Positions 7,838 through 17,132 of a stretch of 64,000 bases of DNA are shown here, piece after piece. Both the position numbers and the translations under genes were made by a program. Under the pieces are notes generated by a model. It saw nothing but the letters and a program-made list of their open reading frames with translations. It did not search any database and was not told the DNA's origin. Every line of letters starts with the position of its first letter. The stretch's first letter is position 1. The DNA is from Rhodothermales bacterium (GTDB taxonomy: Bacteria; Bacteroidota; Rhodothermia; Rhodothermales; UBA10348), in NCBI GenBank assembly GCA_024711125.1, contig JANJTM010000025.1:248001-312000 (forward strand), written 5' to 3'.

Positions 7838-8623
7838 ATGAAACCCTTTCTCCGCCTCCTCCTGCTTCTCGCGGTCGCCGTCCGGGCTCACCCGGTTCCC
7901 GCTTCGGCACAACCCGGGTTCGAAGACCTGGGTCGATCGATGCTCTCGGGCGCCGGAGCCGCGCTGGAGCCCCGACCCTTCTTCGGCACGGCGGCGGGGG
8001 CCGGGGACGATCGCGTGACGCTGACGGTCGCCCGCCTCTACGGCATCGGCGAACTGCATCCGGCGAGGATCTCGGCCGAGCGTCGCCTCGGCCGGATCCT
8101 TTCGCTGGCGCTGGACCTGGAGGCTCTCGGCCTCGAGGGGTATGCCCGCCACGCCGCGACCCTGTCCGCGGGCCTCGGAACCGGCGGATCCAGCGTGAGG
8201 GCGTCGCTTCGCGTCCTGAGGATGCGAGCCGGACGATACGCCCCGGTTCGCGCGCTGACGCCCGCGATCGTGCTGCGGACACCGGCCGTCTCGGGCCTCA
8301 CGGTGGGTTTGCGGATCGAAGGTCCACCCGACGCCGGCTCGGAAGGTCGTCACCGGCTCGTCTCGATCGGGGTCGCGTGGAATGCCGCGGAGGACCTGGC
8401 GGTCAGCGTGGACCGGGTGCGCCGCGCACCGTACCGGCCCGGTACATCGGTCGGCATCGCGTGGGATTCCGGCCCCGCTCGACTGCTGGCCGGTTGGTCG
8501 TCCGGGCCTCCGACCCGATCCCTAGGCCTCGTGCTGCGCACGGGTCGCATGAACCTGGGGCTGCTGGCGTCCTTCCACGATCCGCTCGGGTGGACGTCCG
8601 GCATCGGCGTGGAGTGGCGGTGA
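7838..8623 (+). CDS. Predicted exported beta-barrel-like protein
   Basis: 261 residues with a signal peptide (MKPFLRLLLLLAVAVRAHPV, cleavage near ASAQ). The mature part alternates short strands with Gly/Arg-rich turns (RVTLTVARLYG, AGRYAPVRALTPAIVLRTP, RLLAGWSSGPPTRSLGLVLR) and ends VEWR, as in small outer-membrane barrels. I do not recognise the family; a PorV/PorQ-like small barrel is one possibility. A strong GGAGGT lies directly against the ATG. Its stop overlaps the start of the next gene in TGATG, so translation of the two is probably coupled. Confidence 0.6.
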   Translation: MKPFLRLLLLLAVAVRAHPVPASAQPGFEDLGRSMLSGAGAALEPRPFFGTAAGAGDDRVTLTVARLYGIGELHPARISAERRLGRILSLALDLEALGLEGYARHAATLSAGLGTGGSSVRASLRVLRMRAGRYAPVRALTPAIVLRTPAVSGLTVGLRIEGPPDAGSEGRHRLVSIGVAWNAAEDLAVSVDRVRRAPYRPGTSVGIAWDSGPARLLAGWSSGPPTRSLGLVLRTGRMNLGLLASFHDPLGWTSGIGVEWR

Positions 8624-10260
8624 TGCTCCCATTCCCGAGAACCCTTGGGGTCGCCATACTCCTGATTGCCGGATGTGCCCCGACGTACGGCAGGCAGGCC
8701 GATTCCCTACTGCACCGGGTGCACGATGCGGAGCAGCCTGCCGTGTTGGACGATTTGATCGAGGAGGCGGCGGATCGCGATCGCGAACGCCTGGCGGGAA
8801 TCTCGTGGACCACGGCGGTCGCCTGGAGGAACGCGGAGGGGCCCCGGGCCCGGACCCGGGTCGAACGATCGGCCGCACGATGGCGTCTGCGTATCGTCTC
8901 GTCCCGCGATCCCGGCGAGCCGTGGCTCCGACGGATGCCCGGGGCCCTTCCGCGTCTGCCCGACGTCGGAGGGTACCTGGACGCCCATCCCCGTCCCTTC
9001 GTGCGCGTCACGGTGGGCGACTTCCGCCTCGAGCAGGGAATCGGACTCCTTGCGGCACGACCGGCATTCGGGCGATTCGTGGACGATCCGTTCGGCCGCT
9101 CCGGTACCTCCGATGCGCCCGATCGATTCCTCGACCCGGTGCATCCGTACTCGGGAGCCGACGGGGTACGTCGGTATTCGGGCGCCGCCGTCGGCATCCG
9201 GTCGGGGCGGTGGGCGGTGACGGGTTTCGAGACCGTTCGCAATCCGGCCCCGGTGGCCACCCGCGGGGCGAGCGCTTCGGTCGAGGGCCGCTCCGTCGGT
9301 CTCTCCGGGATGGTTGCCGTCGAGCGCGCGACGACGCCTACCGCGCTCCCATCCCGCACCCCCTCCGATTCGTTCCTCGTCAGAAGGACGCAGTCGTTGG
9401 CCGTTCGGGCGCGCCTGGGCGGGGTCCGTTGGACGACCGAAGTCGCTCGGGTAGGCTCGCGGACCGCCATCGCCGCCTTCGTGCGCTATCGTGGCGCCAA
9501 GTACGACCTGGTGGCGGGGTGGCGTCGCGCGGCGCCCGGATACAGCCCGGTCTGGGCGTCCGGGCCTTCCTTCCGCACCGGTGCCCCGGGAAACGAATCC
9601 GGTCTCACGATTGCCCTCCATCGTCGGGGGGCGACCGGTCCGAACCGCGTGGCCTGGGACCGGGGGTGCCGAATCATCGCCGAGGACCGCCATGCGTCAG
9701 GGGGCTGCACGGACGCGCTGCGCGCCGATGCGCGATGGGGGGCGCGGGAACGCTCCCTGGAGGTGCGGTTCGCTCATGACCGCCTCCGCGACGCCGACAC
9801 CGCGTCAGGAAGGGCCCCGACGGTGGAACGAACGACGGTGACCGCCACCGCGAGGCTCCCGGTCGCGCGGACCGGCTCGCTCACGGCGTCGCTGACCGCG
9901 CGTGCGGTGCGCGAAGGGTCCCGGGTCGCGCGGTCGTCCCGGTCGTCGCTGCGCCTCTCGTGGATCCCGCGGGCCGGGTGGCGACTTCAGGCCGGCGGCT
10001 CGGACGTACACGCGGAAGGCCAACCGTTGGCCGTATACGAGCCCGGGCCGCCTCTGACCGCCTCCATCCGTACCGTGGGCGGGGACGAGACGTCGGCCTT
10101 CCTGTCGGTAGTGCGTATCGGAGAGCGCGCGTCCTACGGGTTCGCGGTGTCGGCGCGACGCACCCTGAGGCTCCCCGCCGGGCCGATCGACGCCCCACGG
10201 CGCGGGCTCTCGGTCTCGCTCTTCGCCGCGATCGACCCGAAGCCTATCGAAAGACGGTAA
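8623..10260 (+). CDS. Exported beta-barrel-like protein, partner of the gene at 7838
   Basis: 545 residues starting in the TGATG overlap, with a lipoprotein-like N-terminus (VAILLIAGCAPTYGRQ). Residues 130-160 (VGDFRLEQGIGLLAARPAFG) resemble the stretch GDYRV-GQGL of Bacteroidota/Rhodothermota outer-membrane proteins that carry N-terminal helix-hairpin-helix repeats. Here the N-terminal part is short and shows no clear helix-hairpin-helix. The remainder is amphipathic strands ending in a C-terminal strand. The assignment to that family is an inference. The 3' end overlaps the convergent gene by 17 bases. Confidence 0.55.
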   Translation: MLPFPRTLGVAILLIAGCAPTYGRQADSLLHRVHDAEQPAVLDDLIEEAADRDRERLAGISWTTAVAWRNAEGPRARTRVERSAARWRLRIVSSRDPGEPWLRRMPGALPRLPDVGGYLDAHPRPFVRVTVGDFRLEQGIGLLAARPAFGRFVDDPFGRSGTSDAPDRFLDPVHPYSGADGVRRYSGAAVGIRSGRWAVTGFETVRNPAPVATRGASASVEGRSVGLSGMVAVERATTPTALPSRTPSDSFLVRRTQSLAVRARLGGVRWTTEVARVGSRTAIAAFVRYRGAKYDLVAGWRRAAPGYSPVWASGPSFRTGAPGNESGLTIALHRRGATGPNRVAWDRGCRIIAEDRHASGGCTDALRADARWGARERSLEVRFAHDRLRDADTASGRAPTVERTTVTATARLPVARTGSLTASLTARAVREGSRVARSSRSSLRLSWIPRAGWRLQAGGSDVHAEGQPLAVYEPGPPLTASIRTVGGDETSAFLSVVRIGERASYGFAVSARRTLRLPAGPIDAPRRGLSVSLFAAIDPKPIERR

Positions 10261-13087
10261 CCCAATCCCCCCGCTCGACGCGCCGTGCCATCCCGATCCG
10301 GAGGTCGATGCGGAGCCCGTGGAACAGGCTCCACTGGGCGCCCACGCCCCCTCCAAGGGACGTGTGACGGGTTCCGCCGAACCCGCCGTCGCGAACCTGT
10401 TCGCTGAAGCCGTACACGTACACCGCGTGCAGTACGGCGGGCAGCAGGATCGAGCCGTCATCGACGAACCGGATCGGCTGCGTGACGTCGAGGCCGACCC
10501 TACTCGACCATGCGGAGCTCAACAGGACGTCCTCCTGCCCGCGCGGGAGGAACGTGTCGAGGGAGAAGACGTCGGGACGATTCTGACCGAGCAGCCCGGC
10601 AGAAATCCTGACGCCCCCGTTCCATGCCGAAAGGACCGGCAGGTACACGGACGTTCCGATCTGAACGGCTCGCCGCGCCACGGAGGATGGCCTCACCAGG
10701 TCGATTTCCGACACGATGCCCGTTACCCAGCCGCTGTTCGGAACGAGGTCGCGCAGGTTCGACTGCATGGCGACGGCCACGCCGGCGTGCGGAGCCACCG
10801 TGAGCCGGGATTCGAACTCCGTCAGCGCGTTCATCGAGCGGTCGAACAGGCGCTCCTGTTCCCACTGCAGCCCCATGCCGAAGCTGGCCGTCGTGGAATA
10901 GACGTTGGCCGATAGGACGACCGGAACCCCGACCGCCGCCTGGAGACCCCGGCGTTCCCGCACGACCCTGCGACCGAATCCCGGCGAGGTTCCCCCGGGC
11001 ACCGTGACGAGGGACGGTCGGTCGAACAGGCGAACCACCGGACGCAGCACGGACGCCGACGTCGCGAGGCCGATCTCGCCCCACGGGCGGCCGGCACGGA
11101 CCAGCCCCTCTCCCCACCAGGCCCAGCGCTGCAACGGATCGGATCCCTGGAGCGCGAGCCCCCCGCCCCACCCCAGTTCGGCATCCGGCGCCGACGACGT
11201 CTCCGTCGGAGCATACAACACGGGGTAGACCATGCGCGGCGCCAGGCGGCGAAGCGGGCGGTAGGGTCGCACGTTCGACAGTGCAGGCGTCGGGGTCGGT
11301 TCGACCGCCACGAAACCCGCATCCGCCGTGACGTTCGCCTCGACGCTCTCGGAAGCCGACCCGGGATCGAACGGAATGACGACGAGATCCTGGCGGTCCT
11401 CGCCCAACTCCACGAACGCGAGGCGCCTCCCGTCCGGGGACACGGTCGGCTCCATCGCACCGTACGGCACGTTCGTCAATCGGACCACCCGGCCCTCTTC
11501 CGGCGCCCACGCGAAGAGGTTCATGACGGAGCCGGGATCGGCGGTCAGCACGACCCAGCGGCCGTCCGGGGTCCAGGAAGCATCGTATACCGATCCGCCC
11601 TCGAAGTCGAGCCGTCCCACGGGACGCCATTCGCGGTCGGCGTTCGGTCGCGCCAGGACGGCCGACTGCCGGCCCGCCCGGTTCACCACGAAGACCGCCT
11701 GTGCCTCCCGAGGCGACCCCTCAACCGAAAGGAAACGGGCGCCCGGCTCATCGTACACCGTGTCGATTCGACCGGATCGTCTCTGGAAGCGAACCCAACG
11801 CGTGGTGGACCCCTCCACGCGGATGGCCCACAGGCTGCCGTCGGGCGCCACCGTCGGGGCCATCAGGTGCGCGCCTGCGGTGATCCGGGTGACCTTCCCG
11901 GTCGACAGATCCACCTCGTGCAGGTCGGCAACCGACCGGCCGGGCGCCCAGGTATCGACGACGTACCGGGCGAACAGCAGCCTCCCGCCCCCCGGAACCA
12001 CGGAGAAATACAGGTCGTCGGTCAACTCCTGGTGGACGATCGGCCGGTCGGAGCCGTCCGACGGACCGATGCGGTACAGCCCGCGCCTCCGGTCGTAGCC
12101 CGTCCGGTAGAAGACCAGGCTTCCGTCGGGCAGCCATCTCGGGCGCCGGTGAAGCACTCCGTCCGCTCCCGCGATCGTCGACCGGGGGGTCGTCGGGCCC
12201 AGGGAGCGGATCCGCGCCGCCTCCGTCCACCGGGCGTCGGCGCGAAATTCGCGTCCGAGCTTCCAGGGCGGCGTCCGGGTTCCGACCCAGAGGCTGAGCC
12301 CGTAGCCGAGAAGCGGAAGCCGCTGGTGGAACGAGGACGTCCTGCGGAACGCCTCCATGCCCCGCGTGCGCTCCAGCCACTCGAAGAAATGGGCACCGCC
12401 GACGTAGTACCGGTCCGAAGGCCTCGTGTAGGCGGGCACTTCGAGCGCCTCCGCCAGCGACCAGGCTTCTCCCCTTCCGGCCGCCGCGCGAAAGGACGCC
12501 TCGAAATACCCGTGATGCAGTCTCCCGGCGCCCTGCTCAAGGCGGCTCTCCAACCACACCGCCGCTCCCTCGGCCACACCGGGAGGCACCCAGAGATTCA
12601 GCGACCGCGCGACATCCGGGGCAAACGGCCGAACGAGCCATCCCAGGCCGATTCCGGCACGGTAATCGGCATGCACGGCGTGCACCAGTTCGTGAGGACC
12701 GACGGTGCTCATCCACGAGGCGTGCCGGGGGGAGAGCGAGCGGCTCTTCAGCGACGCCGCTTCGATTTCCTGCCTGAAGGGCACGGTCGTCACGAACCCG
12801 TTCCCACGGTCCCGGTACGCGTTCACGATGACGGGCATCCGGAACGCGTCGCGAACGGGCAGGACGCCGGCTACCGCGCCGAGAGTCCGTTCCAGGACGG
12901 CCGCGAGTTCGGCCGCTTCGCGCTCGGCCCCCCGCTGGAAGATCAGGTCGAAATGTTCGGAACGCGCTTCGAGGTACGAGACACCCGGAGGCCGATGCAC
13001 CACCCCGTAAACGGGCACGACCTGGCCGAGGGCCGGGACGGCCGCCAGGCAGGCGAGACCGAAGGCGATGGGCAGGGACGCTCTCAC
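10244..13087 (-). CDS. Large exported protein: HExxH peptidase-like domain, TolB-type propeller, C-terminal barrel
   Basis: 947 residues from a GTG at 13087, chosen because it yields a signal peptide (VRASLPIAFGLACLAAVPAL). Residues 35-330 look like a gluzincin metallopeptidase: GPHELVHAVH (HExxH at 132-136) and GVAEGAAVWLE with the third ligand Glu at about 173. Residues 370-650 contain PD40/TolB-like blades (APTVAPDGSLWAIRV, DASWTPDGRWVVLTAD, EPTVSPDGRRLAFVEL). The last 300 residues are strand-rich like an outer-membrane barrel (SASVLRPVVRLF, GGGVGAQWSLFHGLRIDLRI). Such proteins are seen in Bacteroidota and Gemmatimonadota but are uncharacterised. The frame runs open through tRNA-Ser, so longer starts are rejected. 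Confidence 0.75.
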   Translation of the reverse strand: MRASLPIAFGLACLAAVPALGQVVPVYGVVHRPPGVSYLEARSEHFDLIFQRGAEREAAELAAVLERTLGAVAGVLPVRDAFRMPVIVNAYRDRGNGFVTTVPFRQEIEAASLKSRSLSPRHASWMSTVGPHELVHAVHADYRAGIGLGWLVRPFAPDVARSLNLWVPPGVAEGAAVWLESRLEQGAGRLHHGYFEASFRAAAGRGEAWSLAEALEVPAYTRPSDRYYVGGAHFFEWLERTRGMEAFRRTSSFHQRLPLLGYGLSLWVGTRTPPWKLGREFRADARWTEAARIRSLGPTTPRSTIAGADGVLHRRPRWLPDGSLVFYRTGYDRRRGLYRIGPSDGSDRPIVHQELTDDLYFSVVPGGGRLLFARYVVDTWAPGRSVADLHEVDLSTGKVTRITAGAHLMAPTVAPDGSLWAIRVEGSTTRWVRFQRRSGRIDTVYDEPGARFLSVEGSPREAQAVFVVNRAGRQSAVLARPNADREWRPVGRLDFEGGSVYDASWTPDGRWVVLTADPGSVMNLFAWAPEEGRVVRLTNVPYGAMEPTVSPDGRRLAFVELGEDRQDLVVIPFDPGSASESVEANVTADAGFVAVEPTPTPALSNVRPYRPLRRLAPRMVYPVLYAPTETSSAPDAELGWGGGLALQGSDPLQRWAWWGEGLVRAGRPWGEIGLATSASVLRPVVRLFDRPSLVTVPGGTSPGFGRRVVRERRGLQAAVGVPVVLSANVYSTTASFGMGLQWEQERLFDRSMNALTEFESRLTVAPHAGVAVAMQSNLRDLVPNSGWVTGIVSEIDLVRPSSVARRAVQIGTSVYLPVLSAWNGGVRISAGLLGQNRPDVFSLDTFLPRGQEDVLLSSAWSSRVGLDVTQPIRFVDDGSILLPAVLHAVYVYGFSEQVRDGGFGGTRHTSLGGGVGAQWSLFHGLRIDLRIGMARRVERGDWVTVFR

Positions 13088-13232
13088 GGGGTATCGGACG
13101 CTCCGGACCGGTCCCGGGTTCACGCGGCGGGACTTCCCTTCGAGGGAACGGACCGGGCGACGGAATTTGCGCGGGGCGCATCCCGCTGCGTCGTCTGAGG
13201 GGGCGCTCGGGCAAGCTCGGCTCCCCCTTTTA

Positions 13233-13271
13233 CGACGAAGCCGGGCCGCCGTGGGGCGGCCCGGCTCGTCG
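13233..13271 (-). terminator. Strong GC hairpin after tRNA-Ser
   Basis: A perfect 12-bp inverted repeat (AGCCGGGCCGCC at 13239-13250, complement at 13255-13266, loop of 4), extendable by 5 bp on each side past one bulged base. It lies just 3' of tRNA-Ser on the minus strand. No T-run follows, so it may serve in 3' processing or as a Rho-independent-like stop of modest efficiency. Confidence 0.5.
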
Positions 13272-13275
13272 GGGG

Positions 13276-13362
13276 CGGAGAGGGAGGGATTCGAACCCTC
13301 GGTACCCCGGAGGGTACTCCGGTTTTCGAGACCGGCCCATTCAACCGCTCTGGCACCTCTCC
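13276..13362 (-). tRNA. tRNA-Ser (CGA)
   Basis: An 87-base class II tRNA on the minus strand. Acceptor GGAGAGG pairs with CCTCTCC, the anticodon stem-loop CCGGT-CTCGAAA-ACCGG gives CGA, the long variable arm is TACCCTCCGGGGTA, and the T-arm is GAGGG-TTCGAAT-CCCTC. No promoter of the type found before the other tRNAs was seen; it may be cotranscribed with the GGGP synthase 73 bases upstream. Confidence 0.94.
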
Positions 13363-13435
13363 GGGCGCGATCAACTCGCATCCGCCAACCGGGATCCCGG
13401 GGTCGCCGCCAGATTTTTGAAGCGGCGCGCCAAAA

Positions 13436-14206
13436 TCACGGGCGACTCCCGGACCGGTCTCCGATGTGGGCGGCGGAAACCAACTCCCTCAGGAACGCGG
13501 GATCGGGGTTCCTCTCCACGGCGTTGCCCACGACGATGACCGAGGCCCCCGCGCGCACCTTGCGCGCGACGAGATCGGCCGATCGCAGGCCCCCGCCCAC
13601 GATCAGCGGGGCCGAGCAGGTTCGGGCGATCGCCGCAACCATCTCGTCGGCGACCGGGTGTTCGGCCCCGGAACCGGCATCCGCGTACAGCAGCCGCATG
13701 CCCATCATCTCGGCGGCCAGCGCGGTGGCTGCGGCCACCTCGGGCTTCGACCGGGGTATCGGAAGCGATCCGGAGAGGTACTGCGCGGTGGTGAGCGTGC
13801 CCGACTCGATCAACATGTAGGCCGTGGAGATCGCCTCGAGGCCCATTCTCCGGATCATGGGCGCCCCGTGCACGTGCTGACCGATCAGGTACTCCGGATT
13901 CCGACCCGAGACGACCGACAGGTAGAGCACGGCATCCAGCGCGGGCACGACCTGGGTGACGGCGCCCGGAAACCCGATGACCGGCAGGTCCGTGCGTCGT
14001 TTCAGTGCCGTGACGTAGTCGTTCGGCCGTGCCGCGTGAACGAGGCTGCCACCGACGAAAAAGGCGTCCACGCCGGCCTCGCACGCCGTCTCGACCGTGC
14101 GTGCGAGGGCGTCCTCGGCGGTCGATCCCGGGTCGACCAGGAGGACGAAGGCCGCCCCTTTCGTATCACGGGCTTCGAGGAGACGATGGTATACGGGTCC
14201 GTCCAT
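13436..14206 (-). CDS. Geranylgeranylglyceryl phosphate synthase family protein (PcrB/GGGPS)
   Basis: A 256-residue TIM barrel. Landmarks include AAFVLLVDPGST near the N-terminus, DAFFVGGSLV, LPVIGFPGAV, SGRNPEYLIGQHV, LLYADAGSGAEHPV and LIVGGGLRS with the phosphate-binding loop. The family joins a polyprenyl diphosphate (heptaprenyl or geranylgeranyl) to sn-glycerol-1-phosphate in an ether bond. Bacteroidota carry such enzymes, although the fate of the product in them is poorly known; no glycerol-1-phosphate dehydrogenase is visible in the window. The gene has its own promoter-like TAGCTTGC 23 bases upstream, although it follows alaS by 61 bases. Confidence 0.9.
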   Translation of the reverse strand: MDGPVYHRLLEARDTKGAAFVLLVDPGSTAEDALARTVETACEAGVDAFFVGGSLVHAARPNDYVTALKRRTDLPVIGFPGAVTQVVPALDAVLYLSVVSGRNPEYLIGQHVHGAPMIRRMGLEAISTAYMLIESGTLTTAQYLSGSLPIPRSKPEVAAATALAAEMMGMRLLYADAGSGAEHPVADEMVAAIARTCSAPLIVGGGLRSADLVARKVRAGASVIVVGNAVERNPDPAFLRELVSAAHIGDRSGSRP

Positions 14207-14228
14207 GGACTGGGGGGCTTGGGGCCCG

Positions 14229-14236
14229 GCAAGCTA
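14229..14236 (-). promoter_or_regulatory. Predicted -7 element for GGGP synthase
   Basis: The minus strand reads TAGCTTGC, fitting TAnnTTtG, 23 bases before the ATG and within the 61-base gap after alaS. No convincing TTG element was found upstream, since that would lie at the alaS 3' end. Confidence 0.35.
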
Positions 14237-14267
14237 CCCGATACCCGCTGCCCACACAACCGTGACC

Positions 14268-17117
14268 TCAGCCCATGGCTGCGGCGATCACGGCCGCGGT
14301 CTCGGACAACGCCTGTCCGAGCTTTGCCGGTTCCTTGCCCCCCGCGGTCGCCAGGGTCGGCCTCCCGCCGCCGCCTCCGCCCACGATCTTCGCGAGCGTT
14401 CCGATGATCCGGCCCGCCTGGACACCCTTTGCCACCAGGTCGTCCGCGACCGAAACCACGAGGTAGGCCTTGGTGCCGTCCGGATCGACGGATCCGAGCA
14501 CGCCGACCGAGCCGGCTCCAAGCCGCTCGCGCAGCTGCTCGCCGAGCACCCGGAGCCCGTTCATGTCGACGCCGTCGAGGCGTCCCGTGACGAGGCGTGC
14601 GCCCGCGACCTCGACAGCCGAGCCGATGAACGCCTCCAGTCGCGAGGCGAGGGCACCGATCCGCACGTCCTCGAGCTCCTTCTGCAGTCGGCGGTTCTGC
14701 TCGATGAGGTCGGCGACCTCCTCGTCCGACGGCCGCTGCAACGAGCGGAACTGGCCCCGCACGCGGTGCAGCTCGTCCAGCTCGCCGTGCAGGTGTCGCA
14801 CCGCATCCTCGCCCGCCACGGCCGTCACGCGACGAACTCCCGCGGCAACCGACCCTTCCGATACGAATCGGAACACCCCGATCTCTCCCGTGGCCTCCAC
14901 GTGGATGCCTCCGCACAGCTCCACCGAGTACTCCGGATCGAAGGTGATCATGCGCACCCGCTCCTGGTACTTCTCGCCGAAAAGCGCCGTGGCGCCCCGA
15001 TCCAGGGCCTCCTGCAACGGCACGTCCCGGTCTTCCCGGCGCTCGATGTTGCGCTGGATCGTCCGGTTGACCATCTCCTCCACCGCACGCAGTTCGTCCG
15101 GAGTGACGCGCTCGAAGTGGCTGAAGTCGAACCGCAGGTGATCCGGGGCGACCAGCGAACCCTTCTGCGCAACGTGCTTCCCGAGAATCCGGCGAAGGGC
15201 CGAATGCATCAGGTGCGTGACCGTGTGGTGCTTCCGGATCCGTGCCAGCCGGGCGGTATCCACTTCGGCGACGACCGGGGCGTCCGGGTTCGACGGAAGC
15301 CTGTCGACCACGTGTACCAGGCGTCCCTGGCGCTTCTGCACGTCCAGCACGGTCAGGGTCTCGTCGCCGACGGTCAGGGTTCCGGTGTCCCCGACCTGTC
15401 CGCCCGACTCCGCGTAGAACGGCGTCTCATCCAGGATCACCTCGTGGCGAGTCTCGCCGTTACCGCCCGTCGTGCGCATCGCCCGGATCGACGCACCGTC
15501 GACGCGGCTGCGGTCGTAACCGACGAATACGGAATCCTCGCCGGCCGAGACCACCGACCATTCGTCGGTGGAAGACTGGTCGATCCGGAAGTTCGCCGCG
15601 GCGCGGGCCCGATCCTTCTGCCCCTTCATCAGCGCATCGTATCGCGCCATGTCCACGCCGAAACCGACCTCACGGGCCATGAGCTGCGTCAGATCCACGG
15701 GAAACCCGTAGGTGTCGTGCAGCAGGAACGCGACCTCGCCCGGCAGATCCCTGCGGCCCGCCGTGTCGAGGAAGCGCTTCATGATGGCAGGGCGATCCGT
15801 CGTGTCGGCATACGCCTTGTCGAGCAGGTCCAGCGTCGAACGATCGCCGGCGAGACGGGCCGACACCGATTCCGTCGATTCGCCGCCCGCGAGCGCCGCC
15901 ACGTACGGCACCACGCGGTCGAAGAACTGGATTCCCGTTCCGAGCGTCTCGAGGAAACTCTCCTCTTCGGCCCGGATCACGCGCTCGATGTAGGCGCGGT
16001 TGCGCACCAGTTCGGGGAACTGCGCGCCCATGAGCGAGATGACGGTTTCGGAAAGCCGATACAGGAACGGCTCGTGAAGCCCGAGGGTCTGATACCCGAA
16101 CCGCACGGCGCGCCGGAGGATGCGACGGATCACGTACCCGCGCCCCGCATTGCCCGGCATGACCCCGTCGGCCACCGCGAACGAAATCGTGCGCACGTGG
16201 TCGGCGATGACGCGCATGGCGACGCGAACCCGATCGCGCTCGACCTCCGAGGCGATGTCCAGATCGTCGTAGGCGCGGATGTCGGCGCGCGGCGACAGCG
16301 CCGCCGCCCCGTCGAGGATCGGGCGGAACAGGTCGGTGTCGTAGTTCGACTTCTTGCCCTGCAGTACCGCGACCATGCGCTCGAAGCCCATGCCCGTATC
16401 GACGTGCTTGGCCTTCAGCGGCTGCAGCGTCCCGTCACCGAGGGCGTTGTACTGGATGAAAACCAGGTTCCAGATTTCCATCACCCGCGGGTCGTCGCTG
16501 TTTACCAGCGTCTTGCCGTCCACCCGGGCGCGTTCCTCGTCGGAACGCAGGTCCACGTGGATCTCGGAGCACGGTCCGCACGGCCCCGTGTCCCCCATCA
16601 TCCAGAAATTGTCCTTGGAGCGGCAGTAGAGGATGTGGTCCTGGGCGATGGTCGTCTCGCTCTTCCAGAAGCCGGCCGCCTCATGGTCGGCGTCGAGGCC
16701 CAGCCGCGCGTCTCCCTCGTGCACGGTGGCGTACAGCCGCCCGCCGTCGAGTCCCCACCGTTCGGTGAGCAGCTCCCACGCCCAGCGGATCGCTTCCTTC
16801 TTGAAATAGTCCCCGAAGCTCCAGTTGCCGAGCATCTCGAAGAGCGTGTGGTGGTAGGTGTCGAAACCCACCTCCTCGAGATCGTTGTGCTTGCCGGAAA
16901 CGCGGAGGCACTTCTGCGTGTCGGCCGCACGCAGGTAAGGCCGCGTGCCTTCCCCGAGGAACACGTCCTTGAACTGGTTCATCCCCGCGTTCGTGAACAG
17001 CAGCGTGGGATCGTTGTGCGGGACCAGCGAATCGCTCGGAACGATTTCGTGTCCCTTTTCCCGGAAGAAGGAGAGGAAATCCTCGCGGACCTGTTCGGCG
17101 GTCAGATGGGCTTTCAT
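14268..17117 (-). CDS. alaS: Alanyl-tRNA synthetase
   Basis: 949 residues, somewhat longer than the usual 870-880. It opens MKAHLTAEQVREDFLSFFRE and has the class II catalytic core (LFTNAGMNQFKDVFLG, TQKCLRVSGKHND, FEMLGNWSFGDYFK, GPCGPCSEIHVD). The editing domain follows with HHTVTHLMHSALR and the zinc-binding ELCGGIHV, then a C-terminal oligomerisation domain ending in a Gly-rich GGGGGGRPTLA segment. The extra length includes an insertion at about residues 440-490 (AGGESTESVSARLAGDR). It charges tRNA-Ala. The leader carries a hairpin followed by a T-run (see 17133). Confidence 0.97.
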   Translation of the reverse strand: MKAHLTAEQVREDFLSFFREKGHEIVPSDSLVPHNDPTLLFTNAGMNQFKDVFLGEGTRPYLRAADTQKCLRVSGKHNDLEEVGFDTYHHTLFEMLGNWSFGDYFKKEAIRWAWELLTERWGLDGGRLYATVHEGDARLGLDADHEAAGFWKSETTIAQDHILYCRSKDNFWMMGDTGPCGPCSEIHVDLRSDEERARVDGKTLVNSDDPRVMEIWNLVFIQYNALGDGTLQPLKAKHVDTGMGFERMVAVLQGKKSNYDTDLFRPILDGAAALSPRADIRAYDDLDIASEVERDRVRVAMRVIADHVRTISFAVADGVMPGNAGRGYVIRRILRRAVRFGYQTLGLHEPFLYRLSETVISLMGAQFPELVRNRAYIERVIRAEEESFLETLGTGIQFFDRVVPYVAALAGGESTESVSARLAGDRSTLDLLDKAYADTTDRPAIMKRFLDTAGRRDLPGEVAFLLHDTYGFPVDLTQLMAREVGFGVDMARYDALMKGQKDRARAAANFRIDQSSTDEWSVVSAGEDSVFVGYDRSRVDGASIRAMRTTGGNGETRHEVILDETPFYAESGGQVGDTGTLTVGDETLTVLDVQKRQGRLVHVVDRLPSNPDAPVVAEVDTARLARIRKHHTVTHLMHSALRRILGKHVAQKGSLVAPDHLRFDFSHFERVTPDELRAVEEMVNRTIQRNIERREDRDVPLQEALDRGATALFGEKYQERVRMITFDPEYSVELCGGIHVEATGEIGVFRFVSEGSVAAGVRRVTAVAGEDAVRHLHGELDELHRVRGQFRSLQRPSDEEVADLIEQNRRLQKELEDVRIGALASRLEAFIGSAVEVAGARLVTGRLDGVDMNGLRVLGEQLRERLGAGSVGVLGSVDPDGTKAYLVVSVADDLVAKGVQAGRIIGTLAKIVGGGGGGRPTLATAGGKEPAKLGQALSETAAVIAAAMG

Positions 17118-17132
17118 GCTGGGGGCGGAACC

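Noticed and set aside
13088-13381. Longer N-terminus of the HExxH/propeller protein
   Set aside because: It would read through tRNA-Ser and bury the signal peptide.
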